This document shows, piece by piece, positions 16,834-25,634 of a stretch of DNA of 64,000 bases. This DNA is from Gemmatimonadetes bacterium T265 (GTDB lineage: Bacteria; Gemmatimonadota; Gemmatimonadetes; Gemmatimonadales; Gemmatimonadaceae). Each line of letters starts with the position of its first letter. The first letter of the stretch is position 1. The stretch spans positions 1,934,342 through 1,998,341 of the forward strand of contig BPUI01000001.1 of assembly GCA_019973575.1 (NCBI GenBank). The letters are read 5' to 3'. A model generated the notes under the pieces. It saw nothing but the letters and a program-made list of their open reading frames with translations, did not search any database and was not told the origin of the DNA. The position numbers and the translations under genes were made by a program.

Positions 16834-17678
16834 GCGACGTGCCCCGCGAGCGCGCGGTATAACCGCTCGAGCGCGGTGTCGACGCGCCCGTCGACGATCC
16901 GCTCGCGTCCCTCGACGACCGCGCCGCCGCGTGCGACGCGCTCGTCCGGCGCCCAGCGCACGGCGCCCTCGCGCGCCGTAGCGTCCCACGCCGTCTTGAG
17001 CGCGTCGAGGTCGTCGGGGTGCACGCGCGCGACGAGCGCTTCCTGCACCGGGAACTCGGCCACCGCGCGCGCCGCGAGCGCGACCACGAGCGCATCGTCC
17101 GCGGCGACCTCGCGCCCGACCACGTGGTGCGCGACCGCGACGGCGAGCGCCGCGACGTGCGCGCGCAGGTCGCCCATCCACCGCTCCTCGTGCGCCCGCA
17201 GCTCGCGCGCGGCCGCGTCGAACGCGGCCGCCACGTCGGCGAGCGCGGCGCGGGCGTCGGCGTCGCCCGCCGCGCACCCGGCCGCGTGCCCGTCCGCCCA
17301 CGCGAGCCCGAGCGCCTCCGCGTGCGCGGCCTCGTGCACGGCGAGCTCCGCGGCGCGTGCCGCTTCCATGTCGAGCCGCACCTGCGCCTCGCGCTCGTCC
17401 GCCGCGTCCGCGACGAGCGCCGCCCAGGCGCTGTCGCCGGCGTGCCACGCGGCCCGCATCGCCGACGTCGCGCCGAAGTCGGGGAGCGCGTCGAAAGCGT
17501 TAGGCGTCGGCAGCCGGGCCGGCGGCGGGGCCGGCGCGGCAGCCCAGTCGCCGGCGAACGTCCCCGCGGCCGCCGAGGGTGCGGGGGCGCCGAGCGCGGG
17601 CGCGTCGTCCCACGCGGCGGGGACCCAGGCGGCGGGCGGCGCGCCCGCCGGACCGCGGTTCGACGTCGTCGGCGGCAT
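16830..17678 (-). CDS. fliH: Flagellar export ATPase regulator FliH
   Basis: FliH dimers hold FliI away from the gate and act as its stator. The 282-residue protein has a Pro/Ala-rich N-terminus (to about residue 80), a long Ala-rich helical region (about 85-175), and a C-terminal domain matching FliH/V-ATPase E-type proteins (VAVAHHVVGREV, then VARVHPDDLDALK). It sits between fliG and fliI, overlapping fliI by four bases and starting 5 bases after fliG. Confidence 0.88.
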   Translation of the reverse strand: MPPTTSNRGPAGAPPAAWVPAAWDDAPALGAPAPSAAAGTFAGDWAAAPAPPPARLPTPNAFDALPDFGATSAMRAAWHAGDSAWAALVADAADEREAQVRLDMEAARAAELAVHEAAHAEALGLAWADGHAAGCAAGDADARAALADVAAAFDAAARELRAHEERWMGDLRAHVAALAVAVAHHVVGREVAADDALVVALAARAVAEFPVQEALVARVHPDDLDALKTAWDATAREGAVRWAPDERVARGGAVVEGRERIVDGRVDTALERLYRALAGHVA

Positions 17679-17682
17679 CGCG

Positions 17683-18705
17683 TTAGACGAGCACGTCGTC
17701 GCCGCCCGCGCTGAGCACGATCTCGCCGCTCTCCTCGAGCTTGCGGACCTGCGTGACGATCGCCGTCTGCGCCGTCTCGACGTCGCGCATGCGGACCGGG
17801 CCCATGAACTCCATCTCTTCCTTGAGCGCGGCCACCGCGCGCTGCGACATGGCGCCGAGGATCTTCCCCTTGAGGTCCTCGCTCGCCGCCTTGAGGGCGA
17901 GCGCGAGCTGCTTCGCGTCGACCTCGCGCAGCAGCCGCTGCAGCGACTTGTCGTCGAGCGCCACGAGGTCCTCGAAGACGAACATGAGGTTCTTGATCTG
18001 GTCGGCGAGCGCCGCGTCGCGCGCGGCGAACCCCTCGACCAGCTCCTTCTCGAGCGACCCGGAGACGAGGTTGAGGACGCTCGCCACGGCCGCCGGCCCG
18101 CCCGCGGCCGCCATCCCGGTCGTGAACGTGAGGTCGGCGTCGCTCGACAGCGCGCGCTCGACGAGCTGCAGCATTTCGGGGGCGACCTTCTCCATCTTCG
18201 CCATCCGGTACATGACCTCGCCGCCGAACGCGGGCGCCAGTTCGCGGAGGATGGCCGCCGTGTGCGCCGGCTCGAGGTGCGCGAGGACGAGCGCGGCGGT
18301 CTGCGGGTGCTCGCCGCGCAGCGTCGTCGCGAGCTGCTGCGGGTCGAGCTTGCGCAACTTCGGCATCCCGACGGTGTCGGCGAGCTGGTGCTGGATGCGC
18401 TTGAGCATCACGTCGGCCTTCGCCTTCCCGTACGCGCGCTCCAGCACGTCGCGCGCGAACTCAAGCCCGCCGGTCGTCAGCGACGCGACGCTCAGCGTCG
18501 CCTCGAGCCACTCCGCGAGCACTCCCTCGACGACCTCCGGCGCCACGCGGTCCGTCTGCGCGATTTCGAGACTGATCTGCTCCAACTCCTCGGGCGTGAG
18601 CCCGACGCCGAGCTTCGCCGTGACCTCGGGGCCGACGGACATGAAGACGATCGCGAGCTTCTGGCGCCCGCTCATCGGGCGCTCGGCGGGGAGGGCGAGG
18701 GTCAT
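17683..18705 (-). CDS. fliG: Flagellar motor switch protein FliG
   Basis: The 340-residue rotor protein interacts with MotA. It shows the N-terminal FliF-binding domain, the middle-domain signature EHPQTAALVLAHLEP, and a C-terminal domain with the charged torque helix (LDDKSLQRLLREVDAKQLALALK). Length fits. ATG at 18705 is used; an in-frame ATG at codon 11 (MSGRQKLAIVFMSVG) would be closer to the typical start. It follows fliF by 18 bases. Confidence 0.96.
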   Translation of the reverse strand: MTLALPAERPMSGRQKLAIVFMSVGPEVTAKLGVGLTPEELEQISLEIAQTDRVAPEVVEGVLAEWLEATLSVASLTTGGLEFARDVLERAYGKAKADVMLKRIQHQLADTVGMPKLRKLDPQQLATTLRGEHPQTAALVLAHLEPAHTAAILRELAPAFGGEVMYRMAKMEKVAPEMLQLVERALSSDADLTFTTGMAAAGGPAAVASVLNLVSGSLEKELVEGFAARDAALADQIKNLMFVFEDLVALDDKSLQRLLREVDAKQLALALKAASEDLKGKILGAMSQRAVAALKEEMEFMGPVRMRDVETAQTAIVTQVRKLEESGEIVLSAGGDDVLV

Positions 18706-18723
18706 CGGCCGGGTAGGTGGCGG

Positions 18724-20346
18724 TCAGTCCTGCCGCAGCCACGCGCGGACCACGCGTGTGGCGGCTTCGGGGCGCTGCTCGATCATCGCGACCACCTGGT
18801 CGCGCACCGGGTTGCTGAGCTCGCGGAGCACGGTCGACGTGCCGTCCGGCCCCGCGACGAGCACGCCGCCTCCGGACTCGCTCACCGCGAGCTGGCCGCC
18901 CTCCCCCGACCCGAGGGCCGGCGTGCCGACGGGCGCGATCTCCTCGCCGTCGACGTCGACCGCCGCGGAGCCTGCCGTCCCGGCGCCGAGCGCCGCGACC
19001 GCCGCCTCGGCCGCGGGAGCGGCAGCCGGCTTCAGCGCGCGCATCGTCACGACCGCGACGACGAGCAGCGCCGCGAGCGCCAGCCCCGTGACGAGCGGCT
19101 TCTCCGCGCCCGAGAGCTTCTGCCACACGTCGGCCTTCGGCTCCGCCGCCGGCGTGAGGCCGCCGTCGAAGGCGACGTTCACGACGCTCAGCTTGTCGCC
19201 GCGCGCGGAGTCGAGGCCGACCGCGTTGCGCACGAGCGTGTCGAGCCGCGCGAGCTCGGCCGGGCTGCGCGGCACGGGGGCCGGCTTGGCGCCGGTCGAG
19301 AGCTTGTCGTTGACGAGTACGGCGACCGTAAGGCGCCGTACGTTGCCGATCGCCCCCGAGAACGTCTCCGTGCTCTTCGTCGTCTCGTAGCTCGTCGCGA
19401 CGTTGGTGCTCGCCGCGCCGCCCTGCGCGCCCGGCGTGATCTCCGCCTTCTGCTCCGTCGCGACCGCCTGCTTGTCGGGGTCGACGGCCTCGGTCGTGCG
19501 CTCGACCTTGTCGAAGTTGACGAGCGCGCTCACCTGCACGCGCGCGTTCTTCGGCCCGACGACCTGGGCGACGATCTCCTGCGCCTTCTTTTCGAGGTAG
19601 CCCTCGACCTCGCGTTGTACCGCGAGCTGCCGGCTCGTGAGCCCCGCCATCGAGCCCGCCTCGCCGTCCATCGTCAGCATCCGCCCGGCGTCGTCGACGA
19701 TCGTCACGTGGTCGCTCGCGAGCCCGTCGACGCTCGCCGCGACGAGGTGGGTCATCCCCTCGACCACGTCCGCGCTCGGCCGCTCGCCATTCGTCAGCTT
19801 CAGGACCACGCTCGCCTCGAGCGGGCGGTCGCCGCGCCGGAAGAGCTGCGTCTCGGGCATCGCGACGTGCACCTGCGCCTGCTCGATCCCGCGCATCTTG
19901 CCGATCGTCCGCTCCAACTCGCCCTCGAGCGCGCGGCGGTAGTTGATCCGCTGCGTGAAGTCGGTCATCCCCCACGACGGCTGGTCGAACAGCTCGAGCC
20001 CGGGGCGCCCGGCGTTGGGCAGCCCGCCGTCGCGCGCGAGCGTGACGCGCGCGCGGGCGAGGTCCTCCGTCTTCACCTGGATCTCGGTGCCGCCCTTCTC
20101 GAGGTGGTACTCGATGCCGGCCTCGCCGAGCTTGTCGGTCATCTTGCCCGACTGTTCGACCGGCACGTTGGCGAACACGGGGACGAACGTCGGCGCCGTC
20201 GCCCAGCGCGAGACGCCGAAGACGAGACCCGCGGTGAGGAGCCCGACGAGGAGGATCAGCGCGCGGCGGGGTCCGCCCAGCCGGTCGACGGCGGGCTGGA
20301 GGGGCGCGAGGGGGGCGGGGAGGGCGGCGAGCACGCGAAGCGACAA
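18724..20346 (-). CDS. fliF: Flagellar MS-ring protein FliF
   Basis: This 540-residue protein forms the membrane ring on which the motor and export gate assemble. It has a membrane segment at about residues 29-48, the periplasmic ring-building domains (GIEYHLEKGGTEIQV; RINYRRALEGELERTI), a second membrane segment near residue 440 (LALAALLVVAVVTM) and a C-terminal FliG-binding tail ending RAWLRQD. It is preceded by a hairpin that ends the HNH gene, so it may start a new transcript. Confidence 0.96.
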   Translation of the reverse strand: MSLRVLAALPAPLAPLQPAVDRLGGPRRALILLVGLLTAGLVFGVSRWATAPTFVPVFANVPVEQSGKMTDKLGEAGIEYHLEKGGTEIQVKTEDLARARVTLARDGGLPNAGRPGLELFDQPSWGMTDFTQRINYRRALEGELERTIGKMRGIEQAQVHVAMPETQLFRRGDRPLEASVVLKLTNGERPSADVVEGMTHLVAASVDGLASDHVTIVDDAGRMLTMDGEAGSMAGLTSRQLAVQREVEGYLEKKAQEIVAQVVGPKNARVQVSALVNFDKVERTTEAVDPDKQAVATEQKAEITPGAQGGAASTNVATSYETTKSTETFSGAIGNVRRLTVAVLVNDKLSTGAKPAPVPRSPAELARLDTLVRNAVGLDSARGDKLSVVNVAFDGGLTPAAEPKADVWQKLSGAEKPLVTGLALAALLVVAVVTMRALKPAAAPAAEAAVAALGAGTAGSAAVDVDGEEIAPVGTPALGSGEGGQLAVSESGGGVLVAGPDGTSTVLRELSNPVRDQVVAMIEQRPEAATRVVRAWLRQD

Positions 20347-20402
20347 GGCACCCGCCGTTCCACCCGCCCGCCCGTGCTAACGCGTTACCCGCAAATGAGT
20401 TA

Positions 20403-20425
20403 GGCCGGCCACTCGGTGGCCGGCC
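20403..20425 (-). terminator. Hairpin downstream of the HNH gene
   Basis: A perfect 10-bp stem (GGCCGGCCAC with its complement) closes a TCG loop. On the minus strand it is followed by a moderately T-rich stretch. Another GC-rich imperfect stem lies at about 20457-20492. Both are between the HNH stop (20511) and fliF. Confidence 0.6.
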
Positions 20426-20510
20426 CAGGTGTGCGATTCGCCGAGCGGCAGATTGTGCCGGCCGCGAGGCGGCGCTTGGTGCCGCCCCGGCGGTCGTTAG
20501 GCGAGGCGCG

Positions 20511-21182
20511 TCAGTCGCGGTACGGGTAGTCCGGGTCGGCGAGCCGCGTCACACGGGCCAGATCCTCGGGATCGGCCATGTTGCGCGCGAGGTCGACGAG
20601 CATCGGGCTGAGGTGCCGCCCGTAGTAGAGCAGCGACGCCGCCCGCGGACGGTGCGCCATGAGGTACGCCAGAATCGGCTTGTCGGCCTTCAGGCCGTTG
20701 CACCGCCGGCAGGCCAGCACGAGGTTGTCGCGCCGGTCGTACGCCGTGCGCCCGCGGCGGGGCGTCACGTGGTCGAGGGTGATTTCCCCTTCGGGCACCT
20801 TGCGCGCGCAGTACGCGCAGACCGGGCCGTGTTGGGCGAGGAGCCAGCGGCGGGTCTCGCCGTACGCCTCGCGGTCGGTCGGCAGCGACACCGAGCGTTC
20901 CTGCTCGGCGGCCGCGTACGGCGACCGGCGGCGGGAGCGGCGGGCGCGCTTCGGCGCCTCGTGCAGCGACGTCACGTGCGACGGCGCGTCGCGCGTCAGC
21001 GGGCCGTGGCCGTGTGGGTGGCCGTTGGCGTGCCCGTTCTGGGGATGGGCGATGTGCCCGTGGTGCGATGGGGGCGGCGCGTAAAGCGCGTCGACCGCGG
21101 GGCCCCGGGTGCTACCCTTGGGGGGCCGTTCGGCCGAGTGGGGGCGCGCGGCCTGCTGCCGGCGCGCGGGTGGTGCTGTCAT
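20511..21182 (-). CDS. HNH endonuclease with a His-rich N-terminus
   Basis: A 223-residue protein. Residues ~38-62 are rich in His and Gly (SHHGHIAHPQNGHANGHPHG), followed by a basic stretch. The HNH domain at about residues 118-170 has two CxxC pairs (CAYC, CRRC) around LDHVTPRRGRTAYDRRDNLVL, the zinc-stapled HNH core seen in many small bacterial nucleases. Target and role are unknown. It lies between fliE and fliF, normally adjacent, and has its own downstream hairpin. I see no toxin partner, recombinase or methylase beside it. Confidence 0.85.
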   Translation of the reverse strand: MTAPPARRQQAARPHSAERPPKGSTRGPAVDALYAPPPSHHGHIAHPQNGHANGHPHGHGPLTRDAPSHVTSLHEAPKRARRSRRRSPYAAAEQERSVSLPTDREAYGETRRWLLAQHGPVCAYCARKVPEGEITLDHVTPRRGRTAYDRRDNLVLACRRCNGLKADKPILAYLMAHRPRAASLLYYGRHLSPMLVDLARNMADPEDLARVTRLADPDYPYRD

Positions 21183-21318
21183 GCGGTACGGGTGAAGGAA
21201 CGCGGACGAGGGCGCCGCGTTGGCGCCCCGCCGACCAGGACTCCGTCCTGGACAGGGGATGATACACCGAACGTACGGTTTCGGACGAATCTGTCGGGAG
21301 CGGGCCCTGGAACGCCCG

Positions 21319-21675
21319 TCAGCTCTGCATCGACGTGAGCGTCCGGTAGGCGTCGAGCACCTTGTTGCGCAACTCGACCATCATTTCGAGTGAGAGGCTC
21401 GCCTCCTCGCCTGCCGCCATCACCTGGTGCAGCTCGACCGGCTCGCCGCGCAGAAAGCGGTCCTTCAACTCGCCCGCGGCGTCCTGCGCATCGGACACGC
21501 CGCTCACGAACTGCTTGAGCGTGTCGCCGAACGAGGTGCCGCTCGTGTCCTTCGCCCCGCCCATCGGGACGCGGATCGTCGTCCCGGCGTCGAGCCCGAG
21601 CCCGCCGGCGATCCCGCCGCCGATCGTCGACCCGGAGCGGATGCGGCTCGCGATCGCGGAGATGGCGTCCGACAT
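21319..21675 (-). CDS. fliE: Flagellar hook-basal body protein FliE
   Basis: The 118-residue proximal rod protein joins the MS ring to the rod. The C-terminal half carries the FliE pattern (FGDTLKQFVSGVSDAQ, then LHQVMAAGEEASLSLEMMVELRNKVLDAYR). It ends TSMQS, close to the usual family C-terminus. It follows a small unknown gene by 8 bases and belongs with flgB-flgC as the early rod set. Confidence 0.93.
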   Translation of the reverse strand: MSDAISAIASRIRSGSTIGGGIAGGLGLDAGTTIRVPMGGAKDTSGTSFGDTLKQFVSGVSDAQDAAGELKDRFLRGEPVELHQVMAAGEEASLSLEMMVELRNKVLDAYRTLTSMQS

Positions 21676-21683
21676 GGGGCGGC

Positions 21684-22088
21684 TCAGGCCCGGACGTCGA
21701 GGCGGCCGCCGCGGGCCGCGGCGCCGAACGCGTTCGCGGCGGCGGCGTTCCCCTGCAACGCCTGCACGCCGGCCGCCACGCGGCCGTAGGTCAGCGGCCC
21801 ACTCGCCGAACTCTTCGCGAAGAAGGTGCGCTCCTCGCTCGTCAGCACACTCCAGAGATCGGGGTCGGTCCCGGCGGGCGCCTCGGCCGGCAGCGACGCC
21901 TGCGCGGCGCCGAGCGGGTTCGCCGCGCGGGACGTCGAGGCCGCCGCGGGCGTGGTCGCGGGGCGCGCGACGCCCGCGCGCGTGCCCGCGGTGCCCGACG
22001 CCGCCGCGCCGCCCGCGGGCGGCGTAAGCGGGCGGCCGATCGAGCCGAGGCCGGTCGTGAGCGGGTTGTTGACGCCGGAGATGGACAT
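21684..22088 (-). CDS. Small unknown protein in the flgC-fliE interval
   Basis: 134 residues of unknown function. The N-terminal 80 residues are low-complexity Ala/Pro/Gly. The conserved-looking part is PDLWSVLTSEERTFFAK followed by GPLTYG near residues 80-105. Coding reality is supported by tight spacing (25 bases after flgC, 8 bases before fliE) and third-position GC. No signal peptide or membrane segment is seen. The low-complexity N-terminus resembles other exported flagellar proteins, so a rod- or export-related role is possible. Confidence 0.65.
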   Translation of the reverse strand: MSISGVNNPLTTGLGSIGRPLTPPAGGAAASGTAGTRAGVARPATTPAAASTSRAANPLGAAQASLPAEAPAGTDPDLWSVLTSEERTFFAKSSASGPLTYGRVAAGVQALQGNAAAANAFGAAARGGRLDVRA

Positions 22089-22113
22089 GTCGCGGGAGTT
22101 CGGCTCGAAGCGG

Positions 22114-22713
22114 TCAGATGTCGATGGCTTTCTTCAGCATCGCCTTCGCCGACTGGAAGACGGTGGCGTTGGCCTCGTACACGCGCCGCGCGTCGAGCAG
22201 GTCGATCATCTCGTCACTCGTGCGCACGTTGGGGTAGCGCACGTAGCCGTTCGCGTCCGCGTCGGGGTGCCCCGGATCGTAGACGAGCGGGCCCTCGGTC
22301 CGGTCATCCTCGATGCCGGCCACCCGGACGCCGTGCAGCCCGTCGTCGCCGAACACGCCGCCCGCCGTCGGGAGCAGCGGGACCTGCACGGTGCGCGACC
22401 GGTCGCCCGTGCTGGCCGCGGCCGTGCCGAACGCCGAGTTGCCGCGCACCGCCGCGAGCGCGGGCACCTGGAACGCGGCCGAGCCGAACGGCGGGACGGG
22501 GGTCGCCGTCGTGCCGCTCATCCCGCCCGGGGTGAGCGCGCCGAAGAGCTGCGTGTCGGCCGTCGCGGGCTGCATGACCGTCACCTTGCGGCGGTATGGC
22601 TGGCCGTCGGCGCCGCGCGTGACTTCGGCGTTCGCGAGGTTGCTCGCCACCGTCTCGATCCGCGCGCGCTGCGCCGACAACCCGCTTGCCGCGATGGCGA
22701 GCGAGCGGAACAT
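22114..22713 (-). CDS. flgC: Flagellar proximal rod protein FlgC
   Basis: Start ATG 22713 gives MFRSLAIAASGLSAQRARIETVASNLANA, the standard FlgC N-terminal rod signature; the open frame 21 codons further upstream does not look like protein. The C-terminal signature VRTSDEMIDLLDARRVYEANATVFQSAKAM is intact. At 199 residues it is longer than the usual ~135-150, with an insertion of roughly 50 residues in the middle (about 50-115, Pro/Gly/Thr-rich). Confidence 0.93.
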   Translation of the reverse strand: MFRSLAIAASGLSAQRARIETVASNLANAEVTRGADGQPYRRKVTVMQPATADTQLFGALTPGGMSGTTATPVPPFGSAAFQVPALAAVRGNSAFGTAAASTGDRSRTVQVPLLPTAGGVFGDDGLHGVRVAGIEDDRTEGPLVYDPGHPDADANGYVRYPNVRTSDEMIDLLDARRVYEANATVFQSAKAMLKKAIDI

Positions 22714-22789
22714 CGGGCGGACGGGCGACTCCGGCAGGTATGCCGGGAGCAGGCCGATGCGGGTCGGGTTTGGCACTAGCGCGCGCCCG

Positions 22790-23089
22790 TCACGACTTCA
22801 TCGCCGTGCGGAGCTTCGCGTAGGCGCCCTGCAGCAGCTTCGCCGTCGCCTCGTAGCGCAGCTGTTCGTCGCCCAGGCTGACCATCTCGCCTTCGAGGTC
22901 CGGCGGTGGACCCGGTTTCGCCCCGCTCGCGCTCTCGGCCGAGGTGGCCGGCATGGCGAACCCGTCGGCGTTGTTGAGCGACGCCTTCGCGACCCGGTCG
23001 GCGACGGCGCGCGTGCGGACGGCGCTCGCGTCCAGCCCACCGCGCAGCGAGGACGAACCGGTCACGCGGTCGATCAGGCCGAAGAGCAT
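22790..23089 (-). CDS. flgB: Flagellar proximal rod protein FlgB
   Basis: First gene of the flagellar run. Start ATG 23089 gives a 99-residue protein beginning MLFGLIDRVTGSSSL. It keeps the FlgB pattern: an N-terminal helix (LDASAVRTRAVADRVAKASLNNADG) and a C-terminal helix (LRYEATAKLLQGAYAKLRTAM). It is short compared with the usual ~130 residues because the central region is reduced. The longer upstream open frame is not FlgB-like. Confidence 0.88.
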   Translation of the reverse strand: MLFGLIDRVTGSSSLRGGLDASAVRTRAVADRVAKASLNNADGFAMPATSAESASGAKPGPPPDLEGEMVSLGDEQLRYEATAKLLQGAYAKLRTAMKS

Positions 23090-23398
23090 CGGGGGAGGGA
23101 TGAGGAGGGGGGAACCGCGCCACACGGCATGGCAAGGTCGAGACCCGGTGCGACTCGCTCCGGGCCGCACGCGGAACGTGTTGCGTGCGAGACACTTACG
23201 CCCCAGCGCGCGCCCCGTGGGTGCGCCAAGCTCGTTCGGCAGGATGGGCCAGGGCGGCACGAATTGCCGGATCCGAGCGGTGCAGATCCGGCCGTGAACA
23301 TTTGGCGCCAGGTCCACGTATCACGCCTACCCCGTCCTGCCATCGACCGAGTTGACGCCGGTCGTCGCGGGCGTTCCGCGCTTTCTCCTACTTCTTCG
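23090..23398. promoter_or_regulatory. Divergent promoter region between flgB and the first M13 peptidase
   Basis: This 309-base gap holds no gene I can support. It must contain the promoters for the flagellar run (leftward) and the peptidase (rightward). The clearest element is an inverted repeat GCCGGATC at 23266-23273 with its complement at 23285-23292, 11 bases apart, which could be an operator or a small hairpin. I do not see a convincing sigma-28 or sigma-54 promoter. Confidence 0.4.
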
Positions 23399-25492
23399 AT
23401 GCCTTCTCGCTCCGTCCGACTCGGGTCTTCGCGCTGGCTCGGCGCCGCCCTCGTCGGAGTCGTCGCCCTTGGTGGCGCGGCGGCACAGACCGCCGCCGCG
23501 CAGTCCCCGAGCGCCGCGGCCCGCGCCCAACTTCCGCGCCCGATCGACCCGTCCAACTTCGACACGACCTGCGCGGCCTGCACCAACTTCTTCCAGTTCG
23601 CCAACGGCGGCTGGCTCAAGCGCACGACCATCCCGGCGGCCTACTCGCGCTGGGGCAGCTTCAACGAGCTGTACGACCAGAACGAGGCCGTCCTCAAGCA
23701 GGTCATCGACGCCTCGGCGGCGAACACCGCCGCGCCCGTCGGCAGCAACGACCAGAAGATCGGCGCCTTCTACCGCTCGTGCATGGACTCGGTCGGGGCC
23801 GAGCGGGCGGGGCTGGAGCCGGTGCGCCCGCTGCTCCAGCGCATCGACGCGATCTCGAGCATCGACCAGATGAAGCGCGAGTTCGGCGCGCTCGAACGCG
23901 AGGCCGGGCTCGCCCCCTTCGGCGCGGGCACCGGGCAGGATCGCAAGGACAGCAAGACGGTCATCGTCAACGTCGGGCAGGGCGGCACGTCACTTCCCGA
24001 CCGCGACTACTACCTGACCGACCGCTTCAAGACGGTGCGCGACGCCTACGCGCCGCACGTCGCGCGCATGTTCGGGCTCGCGGGCGAGGGCCAGGCGGCC
24101 GCCGACTCCGACGCGGCGCGCGTGTTCGCGCTCGAGACGCGGCTCGCGCAGGCGCAGATGGCGCGCGTGCAGATGCGCGACCCGAACGCGACGTACCACA
24201 AGATGACCGTGGCCGAGCTGCAGCGGGCGACGCCTGGCTTCGACTGGGTGCGCTACTTCCAGGACGCGGGCGCGCCTAACGTCAGCGCGGCGACGACCGT
24301 GAACGTCGCGCAGCCGGCCTTCTTCGCGACGCTCGACACGCTGTACGGCACGCAGCCGCTCGCGACGTGGAAGGCGTACCTGCGCTGGCATGCGCTCTCG
24401 AACGCCGCGCCCGCCCTGTCGAGCGCGTTCGTCAACGAGCAGTTCGCGTTCACCCGCCTGCTCACCGGCGCCACCGCGCAGCAGCCGCGCTGGAAGCGCT
24501 GCGTCGCGGCGACCAACGGCGCGCTCGGCGAGCTCGTCGGGCAGGAGTACGTGAAGCGCACCTTTACGGCGAACGACAAGGCGCGCGCCCTCGCGATGGT
24601 CGAGAACCTCCAGGCGGCGCTGCGCGAGCGCATCCAGGGCCTCGACTGGATGAGCGACAGCACCAAGCAGCAGGCGCTCCTCAAGCTCAACGCGTTCACG
24701 AAGAAGATCGGCTACCCCGACGTCTGGCGCGACTACTCGAAGCTCGACGTCGCCGAGGGCTCGTTCTACGCCAACCTGCGCCGCGCGAGCCTCTTCAACC
24801 AGGCGCGCAACTGGAACAAGCTCGGCAAGCCGGTCGACCGCACCGAGTGGGGGATGACCCCGCCCACGGTCAACGCGTACTACAACCCGGCCGTCAACGA
24901 GATCGTCTTCCCGGCCGGCATCCTCCAGTTCCCGTTCTACAACCCGAAGGCCGACGACGCCGTGAACTACGGCGCGATGGGGGCCGTGATCGGGCACGAG
25001 ATGTCGCACGGCTTCGACGACCAGGGGCGCCAGTTCGACGCGCAGGGCAACCTGCGGGATTGGTGGACCGCGGCCGACGCGGCCAAGTTCAAGACGCAGG
25101 CGCAGCGCGTCGTCGACCAGTTCTCCGCCTACACGGTCGTCGACTCGTCGACGCACCTGAACGGCCAGCTCACGCAGGGCGAGAACATCGCCGACCTCGG
25201 CGGCCTCACGATCGCCTACGCCGCGATGGAGAAGGCCTACGCGGGCAAGTCGAAGGCGAAGATCGACGGCTTCACGCCGGAGCAGCGCTTCTTCCTCGGC
25301 TGGGCCCAGGTCTGGCGCGAGGTGAGCCGCCCCGAGCAGGCGCGCGTGCTCGCCGCCACCGACCCGCACTCGCCGGGGATGTACCGCGTCAACGGGCCGC
25401 TCTCCAACATGCCCGAGTTCAAGGCGGCCTGGGGCTGCAAGGACACCGACCCGATGGTCCGCTCGGCGCAGCAGCGGGCGAGCATCTGGTAA
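23399..25492 (+). CDS. Secreted M13-family metallopeptidase (neprilysin/PepO type), copy 1
   Basis: A 697-residue zinc endopeptidase with a cleavable signal peptide (ALVGVVALGGAAAQ). The zinc motif HEMSH is at residues 533-537, the third ligand lies in ENIADLGGL, and NAYYNP is conserved substrate-site sequence. The C-terminus ends in Trp, as in most M13 enzymes. Such enzymes degrade small peptides outside the cytoplasm. It is followed 142 bases later by a close paralogue, with a strong terminator between. ATG 23399 chosen because the upstream frame is not protein-like. Confidence 0.95.
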   Translation: MPSRSVRLGSSRWLGAALVGVVALGGAAAQTAAAQSPSAAARAQLPRPIDPSNFDTTCAACTNFFQFANGGWLKRTTIPAAYSRWGSFNELYDQNEAVLKQVIDASAANTAAPVGSNDQKIGAFYRSCMDSVGAERAGLEPVRPLLQRIDAISSIDQMKREFGALEREAGLAPFGAGTGQDRKDSKTVIVNVGQGGTSLPDRDYYLTDRFKTVRDAYAPHVARMFGLAGEGQAAADSDAARVFALETRLAQAQMARVQMRDPNATYHKMTVAELQRATPGFDWVRYFQDAGAPNVSAATTVNVAQPAFFATLDTLYGTQPLATWKAYLRWHALSNAAPALSSAFVNEQFAFTRLLTGATAQQPRWKRCVAATNGALGELVGQEYVKRTFTANDKARALAMVENLQAALRERIQGLDWMSDSTKQQALLKLNAFTKKIGYPDVWRDYSKLDVAEGSFYANLRRASLFNQARNWNKLGKPVDRTEWGMTPPTVNAYYNPAVNEIVFPAGILQFPFYNPKADDAVNYGAMGAVIGHEMSHGFDDQGRQFDAQGNLRDWWTAADAAKFKTQAQRVVDQFSAYTVVDSSTHLNGQLTQGENIADLGGLTIAYAAMEKAYAGKSKAKIDGFTPEQRFFLGWAQVWREVSRPEQARVLAATDPHSPGMYRVNGPLSNMPEFKAAWGCKDTDPMVRSAQQRASIW

Positions 25493-25512
25493 ACGGGCCG
25501 TAAGAAACGACC

Positions 25513-25552
25513 GAACGGGCCGCCGTGCGCACGATCGCACGGCGGCCCGTTC
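25513..25552 (+). terminator. Strong hairpin between the two M13 genes
   Basis: A perfect 17-bp inverted repeat (left arm GAACGGGCCGCCGTGCG) closes a 6-base loop, 20 bases after the first M13 stop. There is no T-run, as is common in very GC-rich genomes. It implies separate transcription of the second copy, whose promoter must lie in 25553-25634. Confidence 0.75.
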
Positions 25553-25634
25553 CGCGAGGGCAACTCGGCGCGTGACGATGGGGTAACATGTAAGTGCTGG
25601 TTCCCTCCGTCCGCACGGTTCCCGCTTTCGACCC

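Noticed and set aside
23255-23268. A possible sigma-54 promoter (GGCAC…TTGCC) before flgB/M13
   Set aside because: The GG-to-GC distance is two bases too short, and no better match exists nearby.
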